DNA from: Rosenbergiella epipactidis
Lineage (GTDB): Bacteria; Pseudomonadota; Gammaproteobacteria; Enterobacterales; Enterobacteriaceae
Direction: 5' to 3'
NCBI RefSeq assembly: GCF_018494055.1
Contig: NZ_JABBFQ010000002.1
Coordinates: 1 to 64,000 of the forward strand
Length of the DNA stretch: 64,000 bases
Both the position numbers and the translations under genes were made by a program. The first letter of the stretch is position 1. Every line of letters starts with the position of its first letter. The notes under the pieces were generated by a model. It ran no database searches and was not told the origin of the DNA. It saw only the letters and a program-made list of their open reading frames with translations. Shown one piece after another: positions 40,765 to 50,672 of the stretch.

Positions 40765-41670
40765 ATGCATGATCAGCGTTTTAAAAACATCCATCAATTT
40801 ATTGCTTGTGTTCAAACGGGCAGTTTTACTGAAGCAGGGAAACGGCTACATCTCTCTCCTTCTGCCATCAGTAAAGCAATTCAAGCGTTAGAGCTACGAC
40901 TTGATTGCCGATTATTCGATCGCACAACACGAATGTTACAGCTAACCGATGCAGGCAATACGTATTACGAAACCTGTTTACAGATCCTCCGCCAGTTAAC
41001 CGAAACCGAGACCGCGTTACAACTCAGTCAAGATCTACCCACCGGAAAAGTTGCCCTCGCCCTACCGGAGACTTTTGGAAAAGTGGTGGTGCTACCGATA
41101 CTTTGTTCGTTAATGCAACGCTATCCGGAATTACGCCTGACCTTACATTTCTCGGATACATTGCTCGATTTAGATCAAGAGAAGATCGATATCGCTGTAC
41201 GGATAGGGGGGGATATACCGCTCGATACACAGGAGGGATTTCAGCATTTTGGCTACGAAAAAATGGTCTTTTGCGCAAGCCCAGACTTTATCGAAGAGTA
41301 CGGTATGCCGAATACGCTAAGCGAACTTTGTGCCCAACATATCGTCGGCTATCAAGCGCAAAACGGGAAAATGAAACCGTGGATTATCCCCACAAATAAC
41401 CATCCACAAGCTTGGTATCCTTCCCACTATCGCTTGATTGTAAACCACACTGAAGCACACCTCATGGCAGTCTGCCAAGGGATTGGCGTGGCACAATTAC
41501 CTTATTGGTTAATCAAAGAAAGGCTAGAGCAAGGGGAGCTAGTGATGATTCTGCCGCAGGTCAAACTGGATGGATTACCCTTAACTTTGCGTTATAAAGC
41601 CACGCAACAGTCATCCCCGAAAATTCAGGCCGTGCTTAACACATTACACTCATTAAGCTTGGTAAATTGA
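40765..41670 (+). CDS. LysR-family transcriptional regulator
   Basis: A 301-residue LysR regulator. The N-terminal winged helix-turn-helix is FIACVQTGSFTEAGKRLHLSPSAISKAIQALELRLDCRLFDR (residues 12 to 53, given here as overlapping conserved pieces: SFTEAGKRL, SPSAISKAI, LFDRTTR). A linker and periplasmic-binding-like effector domain (about 90-295) follow. The related AphB/DsdC-type effector is not identifiable. Divergent from the PRISE reductase, so it is probably its regulator and autoregulated. It stops 12 bp before the convergent erpA stop. Confidence 0.9.
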   Translation: MHDQRFKNIHQFIACVQTGSFTEAGKRLHLSPSAISKAIQALELRLDCRLFDRTTRMLQLTDAGNTYYETCLQILRQLTETETALQLSQDLPTGKVALALPETFGKVVVLPILCSLMQRYPELRLTLHFSDTLLDLDQEKIDIAVRIGGDIPLDTQEGFQHFGYEKMVFCASPDFIEEYGMPNTLSELCAQHIVGYQAQNGKMKPWIIPTNNHPQAWYPSHYRLIVNHTEAHLMAVCQGIGVAQLPYWLIKERLEQGELVMILPQVKLDGLPLTLRYKATQQSSPKIQAVLNTLHSLSLVN

Positions 41671-41682
41671 CGGGGAGAAAGC

Positions 41683-42030
41683 TTAGACGCTAAAAGAGGA
41701 GCCGCATCCGCAAGTGGTTTTTGCATTAGGATTGGTAACGATAAAGCGAGCACCTTCAAGACCTTCAGTATAATCGACAGAACCGCCGACGAGATATTGC
41801 AGGCTCATTGGGTCGACCACTAAGGCCACACCTTGTTTCTCAATGGTCATATCGCCATCGTTGACTTTATCATCAAAGGTGAATCCGTATTGGAAACCAC
41901 TGCAGCCCCCGCCCGTGATGTATACCCGTAATTTTAATTCTGGGTTCTCTTCATCGGCAACTAAGGTTTTGACCTTATTCGCCGCTGCATCAGTAAATTG
42001 TAACGGCACATTGGCCACGTCATCGCTCAT
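41683..42030 (-). CDS. erpA: Iron-sulfur cluster insertion protein ErpA
   Basis: A-type carrier delivering Fe-S clusters to apo-proteins such as IspG/IspH of the isoprenoid pathway. The 115-residue protein has the three conserved cysteines ([11 protein letters not shown] and [11 protein letters not shown]). ATG 42030 gives [21 protein letters not shown], the conserved start. Divergent from hemL; clcA, which separates them in E. coli, is absent. Confidence 0.96.
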   Translation of the reverse strand: MSDDVANVPLQFTDAAANKVKTLVADEENPELKLRVYITGGGCSGFQYGFTFDDKVNDGDMTIEKQGVALVVDPMSLQYLVGGSVDYTEGLEGARFIVTNPNAKTTCGCGSSFSV

Positions 42031-42076
42031 TATTCTGCTCCAAAAAGAGAGGGTCAACTTACAACCTTATCCCTCT

Positions 42077-42105
42077 ATTATCAGTCAGCATAGCTTCGCA
42101 ATCAA
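42077..42105 (-). promoter_or_regulatory. erpA promoter
   Basis: On the minus strand, TTGATT (42105-42100) and GATAAT (42082-42077) are spaced exactly 17 bp, placing the start about 40 bp before the erpA ATG. No convincing IscR site could be read by eye. Confidence 0.5.
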
Positions 42106-42223
42106 GCCTACAACTAAACCAACCGTGCCGTGAGACGCTCCATCCTTCATCCTGCCATTAACAGCATGGGGCATTTTCCATTACACTGTAGGGTATTCTT
42201 TCTCTGTTATGCAGGAATTTGTC

Positions 42224-43507
42224 ATGAATAAGTCTGAAACACTGTTTCAAGAAGCGCAATCCGTTATCCCAGGCGGCGTAAACTCACCGGTCCGTGCGTT
42301 TTCAGGGGTAGGCGGTACCCCTCTGTTTATTGAGCGCGCAGAGGGAGCCTATATCTATGATGCCGACGGTAAAGCCTATATCGACTATATCGGTTCGTGG
42401 GGCCCTATGGTACTGGGCCACAATAACGCGGAAATCCGTAATGCCGTGATCGAAGCGGCTGAACGGGGCTTAAGTTTCGGTGCCCCTACCGAGATGGAAG
42501 TCAAAATGGCGGAACTGGTCTGCGAACTAGTTCCTTCGATGGATATGGTGCGTATGGTGAACTCTGGGACAGAGGCCACGATGAGTGCCATCCGTTTAGC
42601 ACGTGGATTTACTCATCGCGATAAGCTTATTAAATTCGAAGGTTGCTACCATGGCCATGCCGACCACTTGCTTGTTAAAGCAGGTTCCGGTGCCCTGACC
42701 CTTGGACAGCCTAATTCTCCGGGTGTCCCGGCGGATGTGGTGCGTCATACCTTAACTTGTACTTACAACGATCTTGATTCCGTTCGCCAGGCTTTCGAGC
42801 AATATCCTGACGATATCGCTTGTGTGATTGTGGAACCTGTTGCAGGCAATATGAACTGTATCCCTCCACAACCTGGATTCCTACAAGGCCTGCGTGATTT
42901 ATGTGATGAGTTCGGTGCGCTATTTATTATTGATGAAGTGATGACCGGTTTCCGCGTTGCTTTAGGCGGTGCTCAAGCGTACTACAATGTCACACCAGAC
43001 CTTACCTGCCTTGGAAAAATTATCGGCGGCGGTATGCCTGTCGGTGCCTTCGGGGGCCGTAAAGACGTGATGGAGGCGCTTGCGCCATTAGGGCCGGTTT
43101 ATCAGGCGGGTACGCTTTCAGGTAACCCTATTGCCATGGCAGCGGGCTATGCATGTTTAAAACAGCTTTCTCAGCCAGGTGTTCATAGCACACTGACTTC
43201 TCTGACCGAACGCCTCTGCTCAGGGCTCCAGCGAGTGGCTGAGCAATACGCGATTCCATTAGTAACCAATCAGGTGGGGGCGATGTTCGGTTTATTCTTT
43301 ACCGAAGATAAAGAAGTCACCTGTTACGCGGATGTGACGCGTTGCGATACCGAGCGCTTTAAGCAATTTTTCCATCTGATGTTAGAAGAAGGCGTCTACT
43401 TTGCTCCTTCAGCCTTTGAAGCGGGCTTTATGTCGCTGGCTCACAGTGAAGAAGATATCGATCGTACAATCGAAGCGGCTCGCCGCTGCTTTGCAAAGTT
43501 AGCGTAA
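42224..43507 (+). CDS. hemL: Glutamate-1-semialdehyde 2,1-aminomutase
   Basis: PLP enzyme converting glutamate-1-semialdehyde to 5-aminolevulinate, the tetrapyrrole precursor. The 427-residue protein has [13 protein letters not shown], the [10 protein letters not shown] motif, [17 protein letters not shown] and the PLP lysine in [17 protein letters not shown] (about residue 266). ATG 42224 was preferred because it begins [11 protein letters not shown] like other HemL proteins; a start at 42209 is possible. Confidence 0.96.
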   Translation: MNKSETLFQEAQSVIPGGVNSPVRAFSGVGGTPLFIERAEGAYIYDADGKAYIDYIGSWGPMVLGHNNAEIRNAVIEAAERGLSFGAPTEMEVKMAELVCELVPSMDMVRMVNSGTEATMSAIRLARGFTHRDKLIKFEGCYHGHADHLLVKAGSGALTLGQPNSPGVPADVVRHTLTCTYNDLDSVRQAFEQYPDDIACVIVEPVAGNMNCIPPQPGFLQGLRDLCDEFGALFIIDEVMTGFRVALGGAQAYYNVTPDLTCLGKIIGGGMPVGAFGGRKDVMEALAPLGPVYQAGTLSGNPIAMAAGYACLKQLSQPGVHSTLTSLTERLCSGLQRVAEQYAIPLVTNQVGAMFGLFFTEDKEVTCYADVTRCDTERFKQFFHLMLEEGVYFAPSAFEAGFMSLAHSEEDIDRTIEAARRCFAKLA

Positions 43508-43523
43508 TCTGCCATCAAGATAA

Positions 43524-43553
43524 AAAAAAGCGCTGCCATGGCAGCGCTTTTTT
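43524..43553. terminator. Bidirectional terminator between hemL and mrcB
   Basis: A 30-bp perfect palindrome: the AAAAAAGCGCTGCCA arm is followed directly by its complement, ending in six T on either strand. It lies between the convergent hemL and mrcB stops and can end both transcripts. Confidence 0.92.
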
Positions 43554-43571
43554 AATGTCTCTCCACTTAGC

Positions 43572-46076
43572 TTAGTGGCCAAACATATCTTTTATCCAAC
43601 CCGCAACACCATTACTTTGGCTGCCTTGTTGCTCTTGCTGTTGTTGCTGCTGCAACTGTTGCTGTTGCTGCTCGACTTGTTGCTGCTGCTGTTGACACAG
43701 CGCGGTCGGATCAGCAGTCCAGACGGGCAGGCTACGCCAAGTGCTACTGCCAGTATTACAGACAAAGTTCCCCGCTGAGTCGACAGGCATCATCGACACA
43801 TCATCGGGAGGCGTCAGCTGTAAAGGCGTTGGCGGCTGACTGGCCAGATAACGACGGTAAATTTGCATCGCACCACTCGCCCCATAGAGACGGGTCGATT
43901 GGTTATTATCGCGACCAATCCAAGTGATGGCGACTTCCTTACCATCGATCCCCGCAAACCAGCTGTCGACCAAGTTATTGGTCGTACCCGTTTTACCGGC
44001 CAGATGCATGCTGTTGTACTGACTTCCTAATGCATGAGCGGTCCCGTGGTCCACCACTTGCTGCATCGAGTAAAGCGTCAAATAAGCAGCTTCTGGCGGC
44101 TCGACCTGCTGTGCTTGTGGGTAGCTCTGATACAGCACTTTATTGTCTTCAGAGATCACCGAACGTACCGCCGACAATGTCGCCCGGTTACCGCCGCTAG
44201 CAATAGTTTGGAAGGCCTGTGCAACCTCGACCGGCGTCAAGTTCAGCGCGCCCAGTAACATTGCCGGAACCGGCGATAACTGGTCTTGGCTGACACCCAG
44301 CTTGGTCCAAGTATCCACCACATTTTTAAGCCCCAATGACATCCCCAGGTTAACGGTCGGTACGTTCATCGAATGGGTTAATGCATCGACGAGCATGACC
44401 TTACCACTAAACTGATGATCATCATTTTCCGGACGCCACACTTGACCGTTCGGTTGTTTTAACGCCAACGGTTGGTCAGCTATCCAGCTATTCAAACGAT
44501 ACTGCTGTGGCTGGCTTAACGCGGTGAGGTAAGTCGCTGGCTTGGCTAAAGAACCAATAGAGCGACGCGCCTGCATGGCACGGTTATAACCGGCAAATTG
44601 AGGATTTGCGCCGCCAACCATTGCACGAACTTCACCGCTGAAACGGTCCACCACTACCATTGCCGTTTCTAAATCGGCGAGGCGACGTTGTTTACGTAGG
44701 ACTGGGATTCCTTCTTCGACCGCTTTTTCTGCCGCGTCTTGCGAGATCGGATCAAGCGTCGTAAAGATTTTCACCCCCGAGAGGTCCTGCATTTTATCGC
44801 CCAGCTTTTGCTGCAGTTCATTACGAACCATTTGCATAAACGCAGGCTGTGGAGTAATCACTCCGCCCTTAGGTTGAACCCCTAATGGCCGTGCAGACAG
44901 CATATCGTAAAGTTCTTGGTTGATAACTTTTTGCTGTTGCAGCAGACGCAGCACTAAGTTACGACGCTCTAACGCTAATTTCGGGTTGCGCCAAGGGTTG
45001 TACAGCGAAGCCCCTTTTACCATGCCGACTAATAGCGCTTGCTGATCGAGACTGAGTTCATCAACCGGACGACCGAAGTAGTATAAACTGGCGAGTGGGA
45101 AGCCACGAATCTGGTCATTACCCGCTTGGCCCAAATACACCTCATTAAGGTAGAGTTCCAAGATGCGATCTTTGCTATAGCGCGCGTCAACGATCACCGC
45201 CATATAGGCTTCACGCACTTTACGCCACAGCGAACGCTGATTCGTTAAGAATAAGTTTTTAACCAATTGCTGAGTCAGGGTACTTCCCCCTTGCACAGCA
45301 CGCCCTGCGGTAAGGTTCGCGACGAACGCCCGTCCAATAGAGTAGAGGCTAATTCCATCGTGCTCGTAGAAATGGCGGTCTTCTGTCGCGACTAGGGTAT
45401 CGACAAGGAGATCCGGGAACCCAGCACGAGGAACAAATAGACGTTGCTCACCATTAGGGGATTGCATCATGGTGATGAGGCGCGGGTCGAGACGGAAATA
45501 GCCAAAATCACGCCCCGTATCGAGGTTTTTGATCTCGCTAAGCTCACCGTCTTCAAAATTCAGCTGAGTATGAATCTGGCCTTCTTTACCATCTGGGAAG
45601 TCGAACGGTCGGCGGAGTAACTCAATACTGTTGCCTTTAACAGAGAACTCACCCGGACGCGTAATTTTCGTTACTTGACGGTATTGTGTTCCTTCAAGCA
45701 AGGCGATCATATCTTTACGATCGAACGGCATGCCGGGTTCAAGACTGACCATACGCCCATAAACCGTCGCTGGAAGGTCCCACACTCGCCCATCAATCCG
45801 ATGGCGGATCTCAGAATCAAGGTAGACACCCCATGCTGCAACAATAACAGCAATGACTAAGATGATTTTCAGTAGTAGACCTAGCCAACTTCTCTTATGG
45901 CTTTTTCGCGGGGTTTTTCCGCGCTTTTTAGTTGCAGGCAATGACGTATTCTCCTCATCATCATAGCTATCCGGATCGTCTTGATATTTCTTATTGCGTG
46001 GTGAAGCCGGGGGGCTTTTCCCCTTTGGCGTGGATTTTCCTTTACGCCCTATGGGTTCGCGATCATTCCCAGACAT
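43572..46076 (-). CDS. mrcB: Penicillin-binding protein 1B (bifunctional PG synthase)
   Basis: Class A PBP that polymerises and cross-links peptidoglycan. The 834-residue protein has a cytoplasmic Lys/Arg/Asp-rich tail, one membrane helix (about 66-88) and the UB2H domain. The transglycosylase domain follows (EDRHFYEHDG with catalytic Glu; KNLFLTNQRSLWRK), then the transpeptidase domain with SIGSLAKPATYL (active Ser), the SMN triad in THSMNVPTV and KTGTTNN. The C-terminal tail is extremely Gln-rich. ATG 46076 matches MAGNDREPIGRKGK of E. coli and has GGAGAG upstream. Confidence 0.96.
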   Translation of the reverse strand: MSGNDREPIGRKGKSTPKGKSPPASPRNKKYQDDPDSYDDEENTSLPATKKRGKTPRKSHKRSWLGLLLKIILVIAVIVAAWGVYLDSEIRHRIDGRVWDLPATVYGRMVSLEPGMPFDRKDMIALLEGTQYRQVTKITRPGEFSVKGNSIELLRRPFDFPDGKEGQIHTQLNFEDGELSEIKNLDTGRDFGYFRLDPRLITMMQSPNGEQRLFVPRAGFPDLLVDTLVATEDRHFYEHDGISLYSIGRAFVANLTAGRAVQGGSTLTQQLVKNLFLTNQRSLWRKVREAYMAVIVDARYSKDRILELYLNEVYLGQAGNDQIRGFPLASLYYFGRPVDELSLDQQALLVGMVKGASLYNPWRNPKLALERRNLVLRLLQQQKVINQELYDMLSARPLGVQPKGGVITPQPAFMQMVRNELQQKLGDKMQDLSGVKIFTTLDPISQDAAEKAVEEGIPVLRKQRRLADLETAMVVVDRFSGEVRAMVGGANPQFAGYNRAMQARRSIGSLAKPATYLTALSQPQQYRLNSWIADQPLALKQPNGQVWRPENDDHQFSGKVMLVDALTHSMNVPTVNLGMSLGLKNVVDTWTKLGVSQDQLSPVPAMLLGALNLTPVEVAQAFQTIASGGNRATLSAVRSVISEDNKVLYQSYPQAQQVEPPEAAYLTLYSMQQVVDHGTAHALGSQYNSMHLAGKTGTTNNLVDSWFAGIDGKEVAITWIGRDNNQSTRLYGASGAMQIYRRYLASQPPTPLQLTPPDDVSMMPVDSAGNFVCNTGSSTWRSLPVWTADPTALCQQQQQQVEQQQQQLQQQQQQEQQGSQSNGVAGWIKDMFGH
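43627..43696 (-). repeat. CAG/CAA triplet tract coding the poly-glutamine tail of PBP1B
   Basis: A run of mixed CAG and CAA codons on the minus strand encodes 19 Gln in a 23-residue stretch, broken only by Val-Glu, Leu and Glu. Mixed codons reduce perfect slippage, yet triplet gain or loss would keep the frame. E. coli PBP1B also ends in a Gln-rich tail, but less compactly. Confidence 0.85.
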
Positions 46077-46173
46077 GGATTCTCTCTCCAGGCTTTGCCT
46101 CAATCGGCGACATACTTTATCTTTATTTTAGGTCCAAAAACACAGAACCTTCCGAAAGATTCGTTACTAAATT

Positions 46174-48609
46174 TCACGTGGACGACTTTCTGGTTTTCGT
46201 CGTCGGTAAGGTGTTGGCCGGATCGTCAGGCCACAGATGTTTAGGATAGCGCCCTTTCATCTCTTTTTGTACTTCACGCCAGCTGCCTTGCCAAAAACCC
46301 GCTAAGTCTTGGGTGATTTGGATGGGCCGCTGTGCCGGTGACAATAATTCTATCACCACATTAACCCGCCCACGTGCAACGGTAAGCGAACGTTGCTGCC
46401 CATACATCTCTTGCACTTTTATCGAGAGTAAAGGCGCGCGTGGGGAAAGATAATCGATCGCGACTTTCCTGCCCGTAGGGACCTCAATATGGCTGGGGAC
46501 CTCGGTCTCCAAACATTGCCATTGTCCCCACGATAACTGAGATTTTAATGCCTGATAGAGATTAATGCGTGAAAAATTCCCTAATGAAGGCAAGCGAGTT
46601 AGTTCTGGCCCTAACCATCCTTCAAGATTATTCATCAGATCGGTATCGGTTATTGCTGGCCAGTCACATTCAGGTAGCCACTGTTGCGCATAACTCAGCC
46701 GCTGTTTCAGTTCGAGTGCTGGTTGATCCCAAGGTAAAGCCGCTAAGCCCTTGTCTTTTATCCAGGCTAAGTACGCCGCGATTAACTGTTCTGGATTGGG
46801 TTTGTCTCCTGGCCGCGAGCTAATAATAATCTCGCCTATGACCTCATGTTGCCAGACCTTAAATTGCGCCTGACTCTCATCCCACTCTAGCGCGTGCCGA
46901 TGGGTAATTAACTGCGACGCCTGATGTCGAATATCGTCTAGCGAGAGGGGGAAAGCTAACTGAATATGGGCTTCATGCCGATCAGCCGGCAACTGTAATT
47001 GCACCGCAATCAGCCAATTATAACGGGTCAGAGGGTGATCTAAGGTTAACGTCGCGCCGCGACCATCGGCGAGTTGATAACGATGGGTCGTTCCACGTCG
47101 GTAGGCTATACGGTCGGCAAACGCCAACAATAATGGCGCAAGAGCGTCATCGAGAGGACTGAGCGAAAATTGCTCCCCCAGCATCCGGCAGACTTGCTTA
47201 GCTCGGGTCGTCCATACTGCACTTGGCGCGGAGAGATTGTCGCGTAAGTCCCCCTCGCCGCGTCGTTCCGGTTGCTCGATGATGGCTGTTAACATTGCTG
47301 CGGTCGATACGCTATCGCTTCCCTCACTTGCGATCAACATTGCCGCAAGACGTGGCGTAATTCCAAGTCCAGCCATTTTTCGTCCCTTTGCCGTCAACGT
47401 GCCCGTCGCATCAATGGCACCAAATTGGCGAAGTTGCGCCGAAGCGTAGGCTAGCGCAGGTCGAGAAGGCTGGTCTAGCCACTGTAACGCAGAGACCTTT
47501 TGGCAGCCCCAAGCCAATACATTGAGTAACAGACCGGTTAAATCGCTGCGTAGAATCTCAGGCGTCGCTTGTTCGGCCAAACGTTCAGCTTGCTCAGGCG
47601 CAATTAAATGCCAACATTTTCCTGGCATTAAACGACCGGCTCGCCCAGCCCGTTGGGTTAATGACGACTGGCTGATAAACTGTGTTTTAAGTCGGTGAGC
47701 ACCCGCCCGTAAATCAAATAGCGACGTACGTTCTAATACCGAGTCGATAATTAAGCTTACGCCTTCAATCGTTAAGCTAGTCTCGGCTATATTGGTGGCG
47801 AAGACGACTTTTCGTTGCCCCGGGGCAGAGGGACTGATCGCGAGTTGTTGTTGTGCAATGGGTAGCGCGCCGTATAAAGGCCTCAATTCCACCCCAGCTG
47901 GGCATCGTGCCGTGACCTCACTGATTACTTGATGGATTTCACGTTCGCCAGGTAAGAAAACTAGCATATCGCCCTGTTCTTGCCGCAGCACTTCAAGGAT
48001 TTTATTCGCGAGATGCACGGAAAACAGCCCCTGAGACGGTAACCCGTGATAGAAGCGTTCCACCGGATAATGTCGACCTTCCGAGGTGATGAGCGGTGCT
48101 TGCTCCAATACCTCCCCTAACCGACGATTGTCGAGAGTCGCCGACATAATTAACAGTTTAAGATCGTCACGTAATCCTTGCTGAATATCTAACAGAAAGG
48201 CTAACGCTAGATCAGTGTGGACACTGCGCTCATGAAACTCATCGATGATCACCAGTGAGACATCGTCTAACATGGGATCTTGCTGTAACCATCGAGTCAG
48301 TACCCCTTCGGTAACCACCTCAAGCCGTGTCGTTTTACCTATACATTGCTCCGCACGCATTCGGTAACCGACCGTCTCACCGGGGGCTTCCCCCAAAGAG
48401 TGGGCAAGGCGAAGCGCCACATTTTTGGCGGCGAGCCGTCTTGGCTCTACCATAATAATTTTGCCGCGGAGTGTAAGACGTTGCAGTAACTGTATAGGAA
48501 GCCAAGTCGATTTGCCGGCACCAGGGGGGGCCTGAAGAATAACTTGAGGCGAATGAATGAGGGCTAGCACTAACTCATCCAGCACATCGTGAATCGGGAG
48601 GGCGCTCAA
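46174..48609 (-). CDS. hrpB: ATP-dependent RNA helicase HrpB (DEAH family)
   Basis: Large DExH-type helicase with 811 residues. Motif I is APPGAGKST (about residues 26-34), motif II is DEFH in IIDEFHERS, motif III SATL, and motif VI QRAGRAGR (about 320-327). The HA2-like and HrpB C-terminal domains follow, as in the family. The cellular role is poorly known in bacteria. It diverges from thpR and precedes mrcB, as in E. coli. Confidence 0.95.
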   Translation of the reverse strand: MSALPIHDVLDELVLALIHSPQVILQAPPGAGKSTWLPIQLLQRLTLRGKIIMVEPRRLAAKNVALRLAHSLGEAPGETVGYRMRAEQCIGKTTRLEVVTEGVLTRWLQQDPMLDDVSLVIIDEFHERSVHTDLALAFLLDIQQGLRDDLKLLIMSATLDNRRLGEVLEQAPLITSEGRHYPVERFYHGLPSQGLFSVHLANKILEVLRQEQGDMLVFLPGEREIHQVISEVTARCPAGVELRPLYGALPIAQQQLAISPSAPGQRKVVFATNIAETSLTIEGVSLIIDSVLERTSLFDLRAGAHRLKTQFISQSSLTQRAGRAGRLMPGKCWHLIAPEQAERLAEQATPEILRSDLTGLLLNVLAWGCQKVSALQWLDQPSRPALAYASAQLRQFGAIDATGTLTAKGRKMAGLGITPRLAAMLIASEGSDSVSTAAMLTAIIEQPERRGEGDLRDNLSAPSAVWTTRAKQVCRMLGEQFSLSPLDDALAPLLLAFADRIAYRRGTTHRYQLADGRGATLTLDHPLTRYNWLIAVQLQLPADRHEAHIQLAFPLSLDDIRHQASQLITHRHALEWDESQAQFKVWQHEVIGEIIISSRPGDKPNPEQLIAAYLAWIKDKGLAALPWDQPALELKQRLSYAQQWLPECDWPAITDTDLMNNLEGWLGPELTRLPSLGNFSRINLYQALKSQLSWGQWQCLETEVPSHIEVPTGRKVAIDYLSPRAPLLSIKVQEMYGQQRSLTVARGRVNVVIELLSPAQRPIQITQDLAGFWQGSWREVQKEMKGRYPKHLWPDDPANTLPTTKTRKSST

Positions 48610-48698
48610 TCTTCGCTCCGTTTAGGGATTATGATACTATGGCCACTATAGCATTAATTGGTAGGTGATACTTGCCTCCTATCGTCTTAAGGAACTCT

Positions 48699-49253
48699 GT
48701 GGTTTCTCGAACAACTGCGACTGATAATTACTTTCTCGCCTTAACTCTCCCCAGTCATACCACTGAGCAACTGATTCAATGGCGCGCCACCGCTCTGCCA
48801 GCGGACACCGGCATCCCAGTTCCCCGAGAGCAACTTTATATGGTGCTGGCATGGATGAACGCCCCCACGGTGTCACAGCTGACTCAACTACAGTCTATGA
48901 TTAGCGGGCTGCGTTCACCGTCGTTCACTTTTACCCTCAACGATGCTGGGTATTGGCCTCGTTCTGGGCAGCTATGGGTAGGATGCCGCCCCGCGCCGCG
49001 TGAACTCTTACAGTTAGCCGATCTGCTACGCTCAAGAGCCGCCCGCGTAGGCTGCCCGCAACCGGCTTTTCCTTTTCATCCCCATGTCACGCTTCTCAGA
49101 CAGGTACCCACCTCAATTCGTTTGCCGAAACGCGATTTCTCATGGCCCGTCACCTGCCAAGAGGTATCATTAATAAGAAGCCGCTATCAGCGTGGCAGAA
49201 TTATTCTTAACACCGAACAGCGCTATCCCCTGTTTGACAGAGAGCAAGATTAA
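48699..49253 (+). CDS. thpR: ThpR-like RNA 2',3'-cyclic phosphodiesterase/ligase homologue lacking one catalytic His
   Basis: 2H-phosphoesterase family (formerly LigT). The 184-residue protein keeps the second motif HPHVTL (His129) and the surrounding fold ([22 protein letters not shown]). The first HxT motif, HLTLAFLG in E. coli, reads YMVLAWMN here: catalytic His is replaced by Tyr47 and Thr by Val49. The enzyme may therefore be weak or inactive. GTG 48699 is chosen because AAGGA lies just upstream; TTG 48672 is an alternative. It ends in a one-base TAATG overlap with sfsA. Confidence 0.82.
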   Translation: MVSRTTATDNYFLALTLPSHTTEQLIQWRATALPADTGIPVPREQLYMVLAWMNAPTVSQLTQLQSMISGLRSPSFTFTLNDAGYWPRSGQLWVGCRPAPRELLQLADLLRSRAARVGCPQPAFPFHPHVTLLRQVPTSIRLPKRDFSWPVTCQEVSLIRSRYQRGRIILNTEQRYPLFDREQD

Positions 49254-49957
49254 TGGAATTCACCACCCCCCTACAGTCTGCCACCTTAATTAAACGCTAC
49301 AAACGCTTTCTCGCTGATGTCCGCCTCCCCAGCGGAGAAATTACCACTATCCACTGCGCAAACACCGGTGCAATGACCGGGTGTGCGACGCCAGGTGATA
49401 CGATCTGGTACTCCACGTCCACCTCCACCACGCGTAAATACCCTTATAGCTGGGAGCTGACCCAAACCGCCGACCAGCATTGGATCGGTATTAATACGCT
49501 ACGCGCGAACCAACTCGTGGAAGAGCTCCTGCTTCGACAGGGCGTTCCCGCACTCGCGCAGTTTACGCACTGGCAACGAGAAGTCGCGTTCGGCGATGAG
49601 AAGAGTCGGATTGATTTCGTTCTCACTGATGACAACGCACAAAAATATTACCTTGAAGTGAAATCAGTCACATTATTACTCAATGGAAAAGGCTATTTTC
49701 CCGATACCGTCACGCTACGTGGGCAAAAGCATCTTCGAGAATTGATGTCGATCGTAAAGCAAGGCCATCGTGCGGGGCTATTTTTTGCCGTTTTACACTC
49801 GGGGATTAATCAAGTGAGTGCGGCCAAACATCTCGATCCCACCTACGCGCAACTTTTACGTGAAGCGATAGCGGCAGGTGTCGAGGTCATTGTCTATCGC
49901 GCACAGATGAGTCGCCATCGACTGTTACTCGTGGACCCGATACCATTCGTCGAATAA
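49253..49957 (+). CDS. sfsA: DNA/RNA nuclease SfsA family protein
   Basis: The 234 residues equal the E. coli SfsA length, and the sequence matches over its whole extent ([53 protein letters not shown]). SfsA was named from sugar-fermentation stimulation in E. coli; structure suggests a PD-(D/E)XK-like nuclease (see ID-F-V-L and E-V-K). It is translationally coupled to thpR by the TAATG junction and lies upstream of dksA. Confidence 0.94.
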   Translation: MEFTTPLQSATLIKRYKRFLADVRLPSGEITTIHCANTGAMTGCATPGDTIWYSTSTSTTRKYPYSWELTQTADQHWIGINTLRANQLVEELLLRQGVPALAQFTHWQREVAFGDEKSRIDFVLTDDNAQKYYLEVKSVTLLLNGKGYFPDTVTLRGQKHLRELMSIVKQGHRAGLFFAVLHSGINQVSAAKHLDPTYAQLLREAIAAGVEVIVYRAQMSRHRLLLVDPIPFVE

Positions 49958-50041
49958 CAGGCTAAATGTTTTCTTTTAGGACTTTTTCCTCTTTAATTAG
50001 AAACATATTATCAATAATGCGAAACTCATCGTTATCAGCAA

Positions 50042-50070
50042 TTGCCAACCCACAAGGTTTCTGATATTTA
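50042..50070 (+). promoter_or_regulatory. Candidate dksA promoter
   Basis: TTGCCA (50042-50047) and TATTTA (50065-50070) are spaced 17 bp, followed by a TAGCGCCC GC-rich segment. The start would lie about 60 bp before the dksA ATG. Confidence 0.45.
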
Positions 50071-50138
50071 TAGCGCCCTGTTTTTTTCCCTTAGTGGGAA
50101 TCAGGAATCGATAGTGCGTGTTATCCAGGAGAAGCAAC

Positions 50139-50594
50139 ATGCAAGAAGGGCAAAACCGTAAAACATCGTCTCTAAGTATCCTCGCCATCGCTGGGGTGGC
50201 GCCGTATCAGGAGAAACCGGGCGAAGAGTATATGAACGAAGCCCAGCTGGAACACTTCAAGAAAATTCTTGTTGCTTGGCGCAATCAACTCAGGGATGAA
50301 GTAGACCGTACCGTTAGTCATATGCAAGACGAAGCGGCTAACTTTCCTGACCCGGCCGATCGCGCAACACAAGAAGAAGAGTTCAGTCTGGAACTGCGTA
50401 ACCGAGATCGTGAACGTAAGTTAATCAAGAAAATAGAAAAAACGCTGAAAAAAGTTGAAGATGACGACTTCGGTTTTTGTGAAGCTTGTGGTGTAGAAAT
50501 CGGCATTCGCCGTCTTGAAGCGCGTCCTACCGCCGATATGTGTATCGACTGTAAAACGCTAGCAGAAATTCGCGAAAAACAGATGGCAGGCTAA
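50139..50594 (+). CDS. dksA: RNA polymerase-binding transcription factor DksA
   Basis: Secondary-channel factor that, with ppGpp, represses rRNA promoters such as the one at the left edge of this window. The 151-residue protein equals E. coli DksA. The coiled-coil (about 33-108) has the tip [11 protein letters not shown] with the functional Asp residues. The four-Cys zinc finger is CEAC ... CIDC. ATG 50139 has AGGAGAAG upstream and gives [20 protein letters not shown]. Confidence 0.97.
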   Translation: MQEGQNRKTSSLSILAIAGVAPYQEKPGEEYMNEAQLEHFKKILVAWRNQLRDEVDRTVSHMQDEAANFPDPADRATQEEEFSLELRNRDRERKLIKKIEKTLKKVEDDDFGFCEACGVEIGIRRLEARPTADMCIDCKTLAEIREKQMAG

Positions 50595-50672
50595 CCCTAC
50601 CGCTGATCGAGGATATACCTAATTGCACGGCCGCGGCGCCCTATTGCGAGTGGCTGTGCGATTACTTCTATT

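Noticed and set aside
43575-43778. Plus-strand ORF rich in leucine
   Set aside because: It is the reverse complement of the CAG/CAA tract and adjoining mrcB sequence; leucine runs are an artefact of that repeat.
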